Below the pieces are notes generated by a model that ran no database searches, was not told the DNA's origin, and saw only the letters and a list, made by a program, of their open reading frames with translations. Both the position numbers and the translations under genes were made by a program. From Thioalkalivibrio sp. (GTDB taxonomy: Bacteria; Pseudomonadota; Gammaproteobacteria; Ectothiorhodospirales; Ectothiorhodospiraceae), in the NCBI GenBank assembly GCA_007120155.1, contig SKOF01000185.1, positions 1-34,676 of the forward strand: a stretch of 34,676 bases of DNA. The letters are read 5' to 3'. Below are positions 8,447-17,342 of the stretch, piece by piece (the first letter of the stretch is position 1; every line of letters starts with the position of its first letter).

Positions 8447-9343
8447 CTAGGAACCGGTCAGGCGGTCCGCGCAGAGCGTGTTGATATACGCACCGAAATC
8501 ATCCCGGAGCTCCGGGTGCTTCAGGGCATATTCCACCGTTGCCTGCAGATAGCCCAGCTTGCTGCCGCAGTCGAAGCGCTTGCCCTTGAAACGATGGGCG
8601 AGGACCTGCTCCTCCTTCAGCAGCGCGGCGATGGCGTCGGTCAGCTGGATCTCGCCGCCGGCACCCTTGCCCGTCGTCTCAAGCAGATCGAAGATCCGGG
8701 GGGTGAGGATGTAACGGCCCACCACCGCCATGTTGGACGGGGCGTCCCTGGGATCCGGCTTCTCGACGATGGCCTTGACGGCCCAGAGATCCGGTTCGAT
8801 GTCTTCCGGGGTCACCACGCCGTACTTGTGGGTCTCGTCGGGAGGCACCTCTTCCACGCCCAGTACGCTGCACCCGAACCGGTCGTAGATATCCACCATC
8901 TGTTTCAGGGCACCGCCACTGCCCTGGCCATCGATCAGATCATCCGCCAGGATCACCGCAAACGGATCTTCACCCACGACCGGCCGGGCACACCCCACTG
9001 CGTGGCCCAGCCCCAGCGCCTCCGCCTGGCGGATGTATACGCAGGAAACATGCGCCGGAAGGATGTCTCGCACCAGATCCAGCACCTTCTCCTTGCCCCG
9101 CTGCTCCATCTCGGTTTCCAGCTCGTAGGCCTTGTCAAAATGATCCGTGATGGAACGCTTGGTCCGGCCGGTGATGAACACCAGCACGTCGACCCCTGCG
9201 GCCACTGCTTCCTCCGCCGCATACTGGATCAAGGGCTTGTCCACCACCGGAAGCATCTCCTTGGGGCTGGCCTTGGTGGCGGGCAGAAAACGGGTCCCCA
9301 TGCCGGCGACCGGGAATACGGCCTTGCGAATCTTCTTGTGCAT
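8447..9343 (-). CDS. galU: UTP-glucose-1-phosphate uridylyltransferase
   Basis: GalU makes UDP-glucose from UTP and glucose-1-phosphate for LPS, exopolysaccharide and osmoprotectant synthesis. The 298 residues match the family length (about 300). The nucleotide-binding start AVFPVAGMGTRFLPATKA followed by SPKEMLPVVDKPLIQY is diagnostic. FITGRTKRSITDHFD, the VILADDLIDG loop and GGEIQLTDAI are further family blocks, and KRFDCGSKLGYL lies near the C-terminus. It is a single gene between a convergent transporter and a ComEA-like gene, separated from the latter by a strong hairpin, so it is probably transcribed on its own. Confidence 0.96.
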   Translation of the reverse strand: MHKKIRKAVFPVAGMGTRFLPATKASPKEMLPVVDKPLIQYAAEEAVAAGVDVLVFITGRTKRSITDHFDKAYELETEMEQRGKEKVLDLVRDILPAHVSCVYIRQAEALGLGHAVGCARPVVGEDPFAVILADDLIDGQGSGGALKQMVDIYDRFGCSVLGVEEVPPDETHKYGVVTPEDIEPDLWAVKAIVEKPDPRDAPSNMAVVGRYILTPRIFDLLETTGKGAGGEIQLTDAIAALLKEEQVLAHRFKGKRFDCGSKLGYLQATVEYALKHPELRDDFGAYINTLCADRLTGS

Positions 9344-9387
9344 GATGGATGTGCGGCATCGCCTGTTGAGAACACCCTAACCATAGC

Positions 9388-9418
9388 ACAACGGCCCCGC
9401 AGTGAGCGGGGCCGTTGT
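9388..9418 (-). terminator. Strong hairpin downstream of the ComEA-like gene
   Basis: A 13-bp perfect stem (9388-9400 with 9406-9418) closes a 5-base loop, AGTGA. It lies 36 bases past the stop of the minus-strand ComEA-like gene and before galU. The trailing tract on the minus strand has only a few T residues, so it may be a weakly U-tailed terminator or a processing hairpin. Confidence 0.6.
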
Positions 9419-9453
9419 CTCCCGGAACCGGGGGAATCCCGGCCGGGTTCGCA

Positions 9454-9720
9454 TCACTCCAGGGCGATGCGGTCGACGTTCTCTTCGATGGTCTTTTCCC
9501 CGATTCCGCGCACCTGCATCAGTTCATGCAGGGAGCGGAACGGCCCGTTGGATTCCCGATGGGCGATGATCGCCTCGGCCCGGCTCGGGCCTATGCCTTT
9601 CAACGACGTCAGTGCCTCCACGTCAGCCGTATTCACGTTCACGGGGTCCGCGGAACCGGCCATGGCCGGCACGGAGAACAAGAGGGACAAAACGATGAGT
9701 ACTGCGGAAAGATATTTCAT
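9454..9720 (-). CDS. ComEA-like helix-hairpin-helix protein, exported
   Basis: The 88-residue protein has a Sec signal peptide (hydrophobic run VLIVLSLLFSVPAMAG with cleavage after AMA) followed by a single ComEA-type (HhH)2 domain. VNVNTADVEALTSLKGIG forms the first hairpin and MQVRGIGEKTIEEN the second. This domain binds DNA without sequence specificity. ComEA-type proteins in Gram-negative bacteria act in the periplasm to pull in DNA during natural transformation, and this short single-domain form is the common gammaproteobacterial version. No other competence gene is nearby, so the role is from the family only. It lies 104 bases downstream of pyrF on the same strand. Confidence 0.85.
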   Translation of the reverse strand: MKYLSAVLIVLSLLFSVPAMAGSADPVNVNTADVEALTSLKGIGPSRAEAIIAHRESNGPFRSLHELMQVRGIGEKTIEENVDRIALE

Positions 9721-9824
9721 GACCTATGCCTCCCTGATGGGGTTTCCTTGGCGTTCCATGGTCGTCACACCGGCCTGATCCTCACATCCGTGACGGGCCG
9801 GGGACGCAGAAAGATTACCAAAAG

Positions 9825-10550
9825 TCAGATGGAATGCAAACCCGCCCCGCCGATCTCCTCGTTCATGGCTGCCAGCACGGCCATGGGATTCTCGGCTTTG
9901 GTGATGGGACGACCCACCACCAGGTAGCTCGCGCCGTTGCGCACGGCCTCGCCCGGGGTCATGACCCGCCGCTGGTCGTCCTGTACGGCACTTCGCGGCC
10001 GGATACCGGGGGTCACCAACAGGAACTTCTCGCCGTAACGACGCCTGAGCATCTGGGCCTCGTTGGCGGAACACACGACGCCGTCCAGCCCACTGGCATG
10101 AGCCAGTCCCGCCAGCGCCTCCGCCAGCCGGCCCACGTCCTTGGAACAGCCCAGTTCATCCAGGTCCCGGTCATCCATGGAGGTCAGCACGGTCACCGCA
10201 ATGAGGCGGGGTTGATGACGCTCCCCGTTGATCGCCTCGCGGGCCGCGTCGAGCATCCGGCCACCGCCCGCGGCATGCACGTTGACCATCCATACCCCAA
10301 GGCGCGCAGCCGCACGGCAGGCGGAAGCCACCGTGTTGGGGATGTCGTGGAACTTGAGATCAAGGAATACTTCAAAGCCGAGCTGCTGAAGCCGCTCCAC
10401 CAGCGACGGCCCGGCACTGACAAACAATTCGAAACCCACCTTGAGGCGGCAGGCACGCGGATCCAGGTCCCTCACGAACGACAGCGCGCCGTCACCATCC
10501 GGGAAATCCAGGGCAACGATGATCTTGGGTTCCGGCACGGCATCGGACAT
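9825..10550 (-). CDS. pyrF: Orotidine-5'-phosphate decarboxylase
   Basis: PyrF converts OMP to UMP, the last step of de novo pyrimidine synthesis. The 241-residue protein has the conserved IIVALDFPD start and the catalytic block DLKFHDIPNT, with Asp64, Lys66 and Asp69 forming the charged network of the active site. VNVHAAGGGRM and LVTPGIRP (phosphate-binding) follow in the expected order. It sits 13 bases after lapB, the usual gammaproteobacterial lapA-lapB-pyrF arrangement. Confidence 0.96.
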   Translation of the reverse strand: MSDAVPEPKIIVALDFPDGDGALSFVRDLDPRACRLKVGFELFVSAGPSLVERLQQLGFEVFLDLKFHDIPNTVASACRAAARLGVWMVNVHAAGGGRMLDAAREAINGERHQPRLIAVTVLTSMDDRDLDELGCSKDVGRLAEALAGLAHASGLDGVVCSANEAQMLRRRYGEKFLLVTPGIRPRSAVQDDQRRVMTPGEAVRNGASYLVVGRPITKAENPMAVLAAMNEEIGGAGLHSI

Positions 10551-10563
10551 GGGTTCTTCCTGG

Positions 10564-11763
10564 TCAGTGGCTCAAGGTGGTCTGCGGTCGTTCCGTATGC
10601 AGTTCGCGGGGCTTGATCGTGCTCCATTGATGGCACCCGGGGCAATGCCATAGGTGTGCGCGCAGGCTGAACCCGCAGTTCACGCACTGATGGATGGGCC
10701 GTTGCTGCAGGTGATTGTCGATCACCTGGGACGCGCGATTGAGCACCTCCGCCGCTTGCGCATCCGTCACCCGGCCGGACCATGACCGCAGAAAAACCTC
10801 CAGGACCGGCAACGCGACATTGTCACGTGTCAGCGCCTGATTCAGCAGGTCATCCATTTCCGCCTGCCGGCCCTGGTCGCGAAGGGTATCCAGCCGGGCC
10901 AGCAGGATAGCCAGCGAACCGTCCTGCTCACGGAACTGCGCCAGGAAGCGTTCGTACCCGGGCACATCGTTGAGGCGCATGTACACGCCCCGCACACGAT
11001 CCAGAACCAGGGAGGCAAAGTCCGGATGCTGGTTCGCCACCTGGCCGTAATGCTTGAGGGCGCCCTTGTCGTCGCCTTCCTTCACCGCGAGATCACCCAG
11101 AAGGATACTGGCCCGCACGGAATCCCTTTCGTTGGCCAGCGCGCGGCGTGCGTTCTGGGCCGCTTTCACGGGATCCCCGGAACGGGCCGCCTGCTCACCA
11201 AGCTCACAGTAGTAATGGGCGATTCGGGTGCTTTGAGGTTCACGGGTGTGGCCTCTCAGGCGTTCAGCGGCCCAGATAGCCCGCTCCCATTCCTTCTCCT
11301 GCTCGTAGAGATCCCGCAGGCGCGCATAACCCTCGGCACTCTGAAAACCGGTATTGATGAGTTCCCGGAACAGGCCCTCCGCCCGGTCGAGCACGCCAGC
11401 CCGCATGTAATCCCGGCCCAGTTCCATGAGCGCGTTGGCACGCTGCCGAGGCTCCAGATTCGGCCGTGCGATGAGGTTCTGATGAATCCGAATGGCGCGA
11501 TCCACCTCCCCGCGACGACGGAACAGACTGCCCAGAATGAGATGGGTCTCCACGGTGTCCGCGTCCACGTCCACCATTTCGATGAACACTTCCAGGGCCC
11601 GGTCGGACTGCTCGTTGAGCAGAAAATTCAGACCCTTGATGTAGTCTTCCGACAGCGTGCCACGGGATGTGCGCCGAGGCTTCCTGCCGCTTCGGCGGGC
11701 GGCGATCCAGCCCGAGGCGGCTGCTAAGGGAAGAAGCAGCCAGAGCAGCTCGGTCATGGTCAA
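10564..11763 (-). CDS. lapB: LPS assembly regulator LapB (YciM)
   Basis: LapB is an inner-membrane-anchored TPR protein that brings LpxC to the FtsH protease and so limits LPS synthesis. The 399 residues (E. coli about 389) show an N-terminal membrane anchor (LLWLLLPLAAASGWIAARR) and the family signature DYIKGLNFLLNEQSDRA. A series of TPR repeats fills the middle. The C-terminal rubredoxin-like zinc site has cysteines 360, 363, 374 and 377 (CVNCGF and HCPGC). Its ATG overlaps the lapA stop by 4 bases, implying translational coupling. Confidence 0.95.
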   Translation of the reverse strand: MTMTELLWLLLPLAAASGWIAARRSGRKPRRTSRGTLSEDYIKGLNFLLNEQSDRALEVFIEMVDVDADTVETHLILGSLFRRRGEVDRAIRIHQNLIARPNLEPRQRANALMELGRDYMRAGVLDRAEGLFRELINTGFQSAEGYARLRDLYEQEKEWERAIWAAERLRGHTREPQSTRIAHYYCELGEQAARSGDPVKAAQNARRALANERDSVRASILLGDLAVKEGDDKGALKHYGQVANQHPDFASLVLDRVRGVYMRLNDVPGYERFLAQFREQDGSLAILLARLDTLRDQGRQAEMDDLLNQALTRDNVALPVLEVFLRSWSGRVTDAQAAEVLNRASQVIDNHLQQRPIHQCVNCGFSLRAHLWHCPGCHQWSTIKPRELHTERPQTTLSH

Positions 11764-12053
11764 TAATGATCCTTGATGGGAATTCTGCGGAGCTTGGAAA
11801 GCTCGTCTTCAGCGAGCCGGACGCGCTTGTGGAGTTGCCGATTGGCGCGCACGTGACGCAGCATCAGCCCCACACAGGCGAACGCCCCCAGGATGGCGCC
11901 GATCAGCAGACTGGAGAAGATCACCACGGACAGCGGCATGTCCAGATGTACCGCGTACAGATTGACGGGCACGGACCCCGAATTGAGCAACGTGAAACTG
12001 GCGCCGGCCAGGACTGCCAGAATCACAACAATCAGCATGATCAGCTTTCGCAA
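11760..12053 (-). CDS. lapA: LapA-family small membrane protein
   Basis: The 97-residue protein has two membrane helices (LIMLIVVILAVLAGASFTLL and a second around SVVIFSSLLIGAILGAFACV), separated by the short NSGSVPVNLYAVHLDMPL segment typical of the LapA/DUF1049 family. A basic, probably coiled C-terminal tail follows (RHVRANRQLHKRVRLAEDEL). LapA works with LapB in LPS assembly in E. coli. It is flanked by ihfB upstream (32 bases) and lapB (4-base overlap). Confidence 0.93.
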   Translation of the reverse strand: MRKLIMLIVVILAVLAGASFTLLNSGSVPVNLYAVHLDMPLSVVIFSSLLIGAILGAFACVGLMLRHVRANRQLHKRVRLAEDELSKLRRIPIKDHY

Positions 12054-12085
12054 AGCGGTGACCTCATCCTGCCGCGGGGAACCGG

Positions 12086-12385
12086 TCAGGCCTGCGCGGC
12101 CGGTTCACGGGTATTGACCCGCTCGCGGAGCTCCTTGCCGGGCTTGAAGTGGGGCACGTACTTGCCAGGGAGAGAAACGGTCTCGCCGGTCTTGGGATTG
12201 CGACCCACGCGAGGCGGCCGGAAATGGAGGGAGAAACTGCCGAAGCCCCGTATCTCGATACGATCTCCGGTCGCCAACGCCTGGCTCATGTGCTCAAGCA
12301 TGGTCTTGACGGAAAGCTCGACATCCTTGTAGGCCAGATGACTCTGCTTCCTGGCAAGTACATCAATCAGTTCCGACTTGGTCAT
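12086..12385 (-). CDS. ihfB: Integration host factor subunit beta
   Basis: IhfB pairs with IhfA to bend DNA at specific sites in transcription, replication and recombination. The 99-residue product starts MTKSELIDVLA and shows the HU/IHF beta-arm signature, GDRIEIRGFGSFSLH, then RPPRVGRNPKTGE, which contains the intercalating proline. The start at 12385 has GGAG about 9 bases upstream. The open frame extends 40 codons further with no homology and is rejected as part of the protein. Position directly after rpsA is conserved across Gammaproteobacteria. Confidence 0.95.
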   Translation of the reverse strand: MTKSELIDVLARKQSHLAYKDVELSVKTMLEHMSQALATGDRIEIRGFGSFSLHFRPPRVGRNPKTGETVSLPGKYVPHFKPGKELRERVNTREPAAQA

Positions 12386-12493
12386 GACAGCAGCTCCAAA
12401 TGGCTCCAACGCAAAACCGCGTGCCTTAACGAGGCCAGACAGCCCGATTGCGGCGACCCGATCAGTATCGCCTCGCGGCCTGACTGACAGAAA

Positions 12494-12518
12494 CCGGCCG
12501 CGCACACGGCGCGGCCGG
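12494..12518 (-). terminator. Intrinsic terminator after rpsA
   Basis: A 10-bp GC stem (CCGGCCGCGC pairing with GCGCGGCCGG, loop of 5) begins 12 bases after the rpsA stop and, on the minus strand, is followed by TTTCTGTC. It may attenuate read-through from rpsA into ihfB, leaving room for a separate ihfB promoter in the remaining 110 bases. Confidence 0.65.
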
Positions 12519-12529
12519 CCCTACCGGTC

Positions 12530-14206
12530 TTACTTGTCCTGCTTGCCACCCATCTGTTCCTTGAGCAGATCCCCGAGCGACGTCGTGGCGCTGCCGGCAC
12601 CGCTGTAATCCTGCAATGCCTCGGCCTCTTCCTCGTAGTCCTTGGCCTTGATGGACAGGGTCACCGTGCGGTTCTTACGATCCACGCCCATGAACTTAGC
12701 CTCGACCTTGTCACCCACGTTCAGGACGCTGCGGGCGTCCTCGACGCGGTCACGGGACAGCTCGGAGGCCCGCAGAACACCGTCGACACTGTCGGCCAGC
12801 TCCACGATGGCGGCCTTGGCGTCCACTTCCTTGACCACACCCGTGACGATGGTGCCCTTGGCGTGTTCGGCGACGAAGTTGGAGAAGGGATCCTTGTCCA
12901 GCTGCTTGATGCCCAGGGAGATGCGTTCGCGCTCCGGATCCACGGACAGCACAACGGCTTCGATCTCGTCGCCCTTCTTGTAATTGCGCACGGCCTCCTC
13001 GCCTTCCATGTTCCAGGAAAGGTCGGACAGGTGCACCAGGCCGTCGATGCCGCCGTCCAGGCCCACGAAGATGCCGAAGTCGGTGATGGACTTGATGACA
13101 CCGGAGACCTTCTCGCCGCGGTTGTGGGTGGCGGCGAACTCGTCCCAAGGGTTGGCCTGGCACTGTTTCATGCCCAGGGAGATGCGGCGGCGTTCCTCGT
13201 CGATGTCGAGGATCATCACCTCCACCTCGTCGCCCACGGCGACCATCTTGTTGGGCGCCACGTTCTTGTTGGTCCAGTCCATCTCGGAGACGTGCACCAG
13301 GCCTTCCACACCGTCCTCGATCTCCACGAAGCAGCCGTAATCGGTGATGTTGGTGACCTTGCCGAACAGGCGGGCACCCACCGGGTAACGGCGGGTGATG
13401 TTCTCCCAGGGATCGTCGCCCAGTTGCTTCAGGCCCAGGGAGACGCGGTTGCGCTCGCGATCGAACTTGAGCACCTTGACCTCGATCTCCTGACCGATAT
13501 CCACCACTTCGGAGGGGTGCTTGACGCGCTTCCAGGCCATGTCGGTAATATGCAGCAGGCCGTCGATGCCGCCCAGGTCCAGGAACGCACCGTAATCGGT
13601 GAGGTTCTTGACGATGCCCTTGAGCACCAGGCCTTCCTGCAGGTTCTCCAGCAGGGCCTCACGTTCGGCGCTGTACTCCTTCTCCACCACTGCACGGCGG
13701 GACACGACCACGTTGTTGCGGCGCTGATCCAGCTTGATGAGCTTGAATTCCAGTTCCTTGCCTTCCAGGTAGGCGGTGTCGCGCACGGGGCGCACATCCA
13801 CCAGCGAGCCGGGCAGGAAGGCCCGGATATCGCCCAGTTCCACGGTAAACCCGCCCTTGACCTTCCCGGAGATCATGCCGGAGATGGTTTCGTCGTTCTC
13901 CATGGCGGATTCCAGACGCTCCCACGCCTTGGCGCGCTTGGCCTTCTCCCGCGACAGACGTGTCTCACCGAAGCCGTCCTCCGGACTCTCCAGTGCGACC
14001 TCCACCACGTCACCCACCTTGACTTCCATTTCCCCCTTTTCGTTGAGGAACTGGTCGGCGGGGACGACACCTTCGGACTTGAGTCCGGCGTTGATCACCA
14101 CGACATCGGGCGTCACGTTGATCACGGTGCCATTGATGATGCTGCCTGGCTTCATCTGCGTGAAGGCCATGCTCTCTTCGAACAGTTGCGCGAAACTTTC
14201 ACTCAT
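12530..14206 (-). CDS. rpsA: 30S ribosomal protein S1
   Basis: The 558-residue protein matches E. coli S1 (557) closely, starting MSESFAQLFEESMAF. Six S1 (OB-fold) RNA-binding repeats can be followed, for example PGSIINGTVINVTPDVVVIN, LVLKGIVKNLTDYGAFLDLG, GARLFGKVTNITDYGCFVEI and EKVSGVIKSITDFGIFVGL, each closing with a RISLG or RVSLG type strand. S1 helps the small subunit bind and unfold mRNA leaders. The acidic start and the short Lys-containing C-terminus are normal. It sits between cmk (93 bases upstream) and ihfB. Confidence 0.97.
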   Translation of the reverse strand: MSESFAQLFEESMAFTQMKPGSIINGTVINVTPDVVVINAGLKSEGVVPADQFLNEKGEMEVKVGDVVEVALESPEDGFGETRLSREKAKRAKAWERLESAMENDETISGMISGKVKGGFTVELGDIRAFLPGSLVDVRPVRDTAYLEGKELEFKLIKLDQRRNNVVVSRRAVVEKEYSAEREALLENLQEGLVLKGIVKNLTDYGAFLDLGGIDGLLHITDMAWKRVKHPSEVVDIGQEIEVKVLKFDRERNRVSLGLKQLGDDPWENITRRYPVGARLFGKVTNITDYGCFVEIEDGVEGLVHVSEMDWTNKNVAPNKMVAVGDEVEVMILDIDEERRRISLGMKQCQANPWDEFAATHNRGEKVSGVIKSITDFGIFVGLDGGIDGLVHLSDLSWNMEGEEAVRNYKKGDEIEAVVLSVDPERERISLGIKQLDKDPFSNFVAEHAKGTIVTGVVKEVDAKAAIVELADSVDGVLRASELSRDRVEDARSVLNVGDKVEAKFMGVDRKNRTVTLSIKAKDYEEEAEALQDYSGAGSATTSLGDLLKEQMGGKQDK

Positions 14207-14299
14207 GAGTTGTCTGGACCTGAAATTGGGCTTGACGGGTTCCGTTCACAAGCCGGTTGGTTGATGAATGTCATGGCCACGGGCGATCCCGCCCGGACC

Positions 14300-14980
14300 T
14301 TAGTCGGTTAAACCCCGTTCCCGGGCCAGCCGCAACACCTGTTCAAGTACCGATTCGATGTCCATGTGGGTGGAATCCAGCACCACGGCGTCATCGGCCG
14401 GCTTCAACGGCGCAACGCTCCGCTCAGCATCGCGGCGGTCGCGTTCGGCAAGCTCCTCTGAAAGGGCGTGAAGATTAGCACTAAGTCCTTGTTCTTTCAA
14501 CTGCTTATATCGACGCCTGGCGCGTTCCTCGCAGGATGCCGTCAGAAAGACCTTGAGCGGCGCCTCCGTGAACACCACCGTACCCATATCCCGGCCATCC
14601 GCCACAAGCCCGGGGGGCTGCCGAAAGCCCCGCTGGCGCTCCAGCAGGGCATCGCGCACGGATTGGTGAGCCGCCACCCGGGAGGCGGCATTGCCCGCCT
14701 GCTCGGTGCGAAGTTCGGCGCCCACTGGTGCGCCGTCCAGCAGGACCACGGGATTCCCCGCATCATCCGCCTGAAAGCGGGCATCCAGGCCGGCAGCCAG
14801 ACCGCTCAGGGCCGCCACATCATCCAGATCCATATCCCTGCGCAAAGCTGCCAGCGCCACCAACCGGTACATGGCGCCGCTGTCCAGCCAGTGCCAGCCC
14901 AGGCGTTCCGCCACCAACCGGCTCACGGTCCCCTTGCCGGAGCCACTGGGGCCATCCACCGTGATCACCGGGGCGTTCAT
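14300..14980 (-). CDS. cmk: Cytidylate kinase
   Basis: Cmk phosphorylates CMP and dCMP. The 226-residue product opens with the P-loop GPSGSGKGT (residues 10-18) and includes WLDSGAMYRLVALAAL, the LVADGRDMGTVVF motif and the R-rich LID region EERARRRYKQL. The start at 14980 overlaps the aroA stop by 4 bases (ATGA), fixing the N-terminus; the longer open frame enters aroA and is not used. The aroA-cmk-rpsA order is classic. Confidence 0.96.
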   Translation of the reverse strand: MNAPVITVDGPSGSGKGTVSRLVAERLGWHWLDSGAMYRLVALAALRRDMDLDDVAALSGLAAGLDARFQADDAGNPVVLLDGAPVGAELRTEQAGNAASRVAAHQSVRDALLERQRGFRQPPGLVADGRDMGTVVFTEAPLKVFLTASCEERARRRYKQLKEQGLSANLHALSEELAERDRRDAERSVAPLKPADDAVVLDSTHMDIESVLEQVLRLARERGLTD

Positions 14981-16305
14981 GCCGGGTCCCCCTGTGTGAT
15001 CCCGAGCCCTGCAGCCGCCGCCAGTTCGACGAATCCCGGGAACGACGTATCCACGTTGGCGCAATCAAGGATACGTATGGGTCCTTCTGCACGCAGGGCG
15101 CCCATGGCAAAACTCATGGCAATGCGGTGATCCCCGTGGCTGTCCACGGTGGCGCCCCGCAACCGCCCGCCCCGGATGCGAATGCCGTCCGGGGTGGGTT
15201 CCGCCTCGATGCCGCAGGCGTCGAGACCGTCCGCCATCACCTGGATGCGATCGCTCTCCTTTACCCGCAGTTCTTCGGCACCGGTCAGCACAGTGTCGCC
15301 TTCCGCGCAGGCGGCGGCAATGAACAGCGCGGGAAACTCGTCGATGGCCAGGGGCACCAGTTCCTCGGGGATGCGCACCCCCCGAAGTGGCGCGCCACCG
15401 ATCACCCGCAGATCGGCCACCGGTTCACCCCCCGCCTCTCGCGGATTCTCCACATGGATCTCCGCCCCCATGAGCCGCAGGATGTCGACCACCCCCACCC
15501 GGGTGGGATTCATGCCCACGTGCTCCAGGGTGATCTCCGATCCCGGGGAGATGCAGGCGCCCACCAGGAAGAACGCCGCCGAGGAGATATCCGCCGGGAC
15601 ATCGATGCCGGTGGCGGTGAGCGTTCCGCCCCCCTGGATGCACACCGTGCCGTCATCCCGGATCACCGGATAGCCGAACCCCGTGAGCATGCGCTCCGTG
15701 TGATCGCGCGTCGGTGCCGGTTCCGTCACACAGGTGGTTCCGCGAGCATACAGCCCCGCCAGCAGGAGGCTCGATTTCACCTGGGCGCTGGCGACGGGCA
15801 TGGCGAACTCGATCCCCTGCAGTGTGCGGCCGCCACGGATGTGCAGCGGCGGTGTACCGTTCGCGCTGGTTTCGATGTGTGCACCCATTGCGGTCAGCGG
15901 TTCCGTGACCCGGCGCATGGGGCGGCGGGTCAGGGAGGCATCACCCACCAGCGTGGTGTCGAAGGCCTGGCCGGACAACAGCCCCGCCATCAGGCGCATG
16001 GAGGTGCCCGAGTTGCCCACATCCAGGGGGCCGGCCGGTGCCCTGAGACCGTGCAGGCCGGCGCCGCGGATCACCACCCTGCCCGCCTCCGGCCCCTCGA
16101 TCTCCACGCCCATGGCCCGGAAGGCGGCCAGCGTGGCCATGCAGTCCTCGCCGTTCAGGAACCCGGTCACCTCCGTGGTCCCCTCCGCCAGGGAACCCAG
16201 CATGATGCAGCGGTGGGAGATGGACTTGTCTCCCGGCACCCGGATTCGCCCGGTCAGTTGGCCGCCGGGTTGTACGTCGAATTCAATTTCCTGTGCTTGT
16301 GGCAT
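14977..16305 (-). CDS. aroA: 5-enolpyruvylshikimate-3-phosphate synthase
   Basis: AroA joins PEP to shikimate-3-phosphate, the sixth step of the shikimate pathway. The 442-residue protein has the N-terminal active-site block VPGDKSISHR (Lys27), LDVGNSGTSMRLMAGLL and DASLTRRPM in the first half, then EELRVKESDRI and DHRIAMSFA near the end. The GNSGTSMRLM wording and the overall length fit the Bacillus/Pseudomonas-like type as well as the standard one; I do not assign glyphosate sensitivity. Upstream, 179 bases separate it from tyrA and hold an inverted-repeat element. Confidence 0.96.
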   Translation of the reverse strand: MPQAQEIEFDVQPGGQLTGRIRVPGDKSISHRCIMLGSLAEGTTEVTGFLNGEDCMATLAAFRAMGVEIEGPEAGRVVIRGAGLHGLRAPAGPLDVGNSGTSMRLMAGLLSGQAFDTTLVGDASLTRRPMRRVTEPLTAMGAHIETSANGTPPLHIRGGRTLQGIEFAMPVASAQVKSSLLLAGLYARGTTCVTEPAPTRDHTERMLTGFGYPVIRDDGTVCIQGGGTLTATGIDVPADISSAAFFLVGACISPGSEITLEHVGMNPTRVGVVDILRLMGAEIHVENPREAGGEPVADLRVIGGAPLRGVRIPEELVPLAIDEFPALFIAAACAEGDTVLTGAEELRVKESDRIQVMADGLDACGIEAEPTPDGIRIRGGRLRGATVDSHGDHRIAMSFAMGALRAEGPIRILDCANVDTSFPGFVELAAAAGLGITQGDPA

Positions 16306-16338
16306 TGGCTATGGATTTCCGGAAACTGATACTGGATC

Positions 16339-16466
16339 GCCGCAGAGATGCGGAGACGCAGAGAAAATGGAACTTGATTACCCTGAATTGGAGGCCCGGC
16401 AACGTGCCAACCCCGCCCTGCTCCTTTCCATGTTGAACGATCTCTGCAACTGCGCGTCTCTGTGCC
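16339..16466. repeat. CGCAGAGA-type imperfect inverted repeat
   Basis: In the tyrA-aroA gap, two 26-base arms (16339-16364 and 16441-16466) are inverted copies matching at 20 of 26 positions, built on GCAGAGA and GAGACGC words. The element could fold into a long hairpin in the tyrA-aroA transcript. A short open frame across it shows no protein features. Confidence 0.5.
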
Positions 16467-16484
16467 GTCTCCAACTCGTTGTGG

Positions 16485-17342
16485 TCAATGGCAGAAACGG
16501 TCACGGGCCGCCTTGGCCCGGCGGAAGATCTCCAGGAGCAGATCTCCGTCGCCGTGCTTCACGGCCTCGGTGATGCCGTCCAGGTCCTCGCGGTAGTGCT
16601 TCATGACCTCGAGGATGGCCTCGCTGTTGGCAAGGCAGATGTCGCGCCACATGACCGGATCGCTGGACGCGATACGGGTGAAATCACGGAAACCGCCCGC
16701 GGCGTAGCGGAAGATCTCCTCGCTTTCGCCCATGCGCGCAAGACTGTCCACCAGTCCGAAAGCCAGCAGATGAGGCAGGTGGCTGGTGGCGGCCAGTACC
16801 TCGTCGTGATGGGTCACCGACATCTCCTCCACCACCGCACCGGCCGCCTGCCACATGGCACGCACCTTGTCGAGGGCATCCTTGCGGGTTGTCTCGAGCG
16901 GCGTGAGTATCACCCGCCGGTCCTGAAAGAGTTCCGGGAACGCGGCATCCACCCCGCTCTGTTCGGTGCCGGCGATGGGGTGGCCCGGGACGAAGCCCGA
17001 CGGCGCAACTCCGAAAGCGGCGCTCACCGCATGCACCACACTCGCCTTGGCGCTGCCGACGTCGGTAAGCACCGCATCGACCGGCAAGGCATCGCGGATG
17101 CTCGTGCATACCGGTCCCATGGCGCCCAGCGGCACCGCCAGCAGGACCATGTCGGCATCCCTGACGGCCTCCACGGCATCCAGGCTGTAACTGTCGATCA
17201 CGCCCCGTTCCACTGCCCGCGCCAGATGCTGTTCGGAACGGGAACAACCCACCACCTCGCGGCAATGGCCGCCCCGGCGCAGTGCCAGGGCCAGGGAGCC
17301 GCCGATCAGGCCCACGCCGAAGATGCAGAGTCTACGGATCAA
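16485..17342 (-). CDS. tyrA: Prephenate dehydrogenase
   Basis: The 285-residue enzyme oxidatively decarboxylates prephenate (or arogenate) for tyrosine synthesis. The NAD(P)-binding site FGVGLIGGSLA is at residues 8-18. VLTDVGSAKASV, FVPGHPIAGTEQSG (catalytic histidine region) and VTHHDEVLAATSHLPH follow in the order expected for the TyrA/TyrC family. There is no chorismate mutase or ACT domain, unlike E. coli TyrA; this monofunctional form is usual in Pseudomonas-like clusters. Its ATG overlaps the hisC stop by 4 bases. Confidence 0.94.
   Translation of the reverse strand: MIRRLCIFGVGLIGGSLALALRRGGHCREVVGCSRSEQHLARAVERGVIDSYSLDAVEAVRDADMVLLAVPLGAMGPVCTSIRDALPVDAVLTDVGSAKASVVHAVSAAFGVAPSGFVPGHPIAGTEQSGVDAAFPELFQDRRVILTPLETTRKDALDKVRAMWQAAGAVVEEMSVTHHDEVLAATSHLPHLLAFGLVDSLARMGESEEIFRYAAGGFRDFTRIASSDPVMWRDICLANSEAILEVMKHYREDLDGITEAVKHGDGDLLLEIFRRAKAARDRFCH

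Noticed and set aside
12863..14311. A 482-codon open frame opposite rpsA
   Set aside because: Repeats of valine, histidine and glutamine mirror the S1 repeats; it is a composition shadow with no initiation site.
15127..16329. 400-codon plus-strand frame opposite aroA
   Set aside because: Antisense to a complete, motif-rich AroA; the translation is His/Gln/Pro low-complexity.
16283..16504. 73-codon minus-strand frame across the tyrA-aroA gap
   Set aside because: It lies within the inverted-repeat element and overlaps tyrA; no ribosome site or domain.
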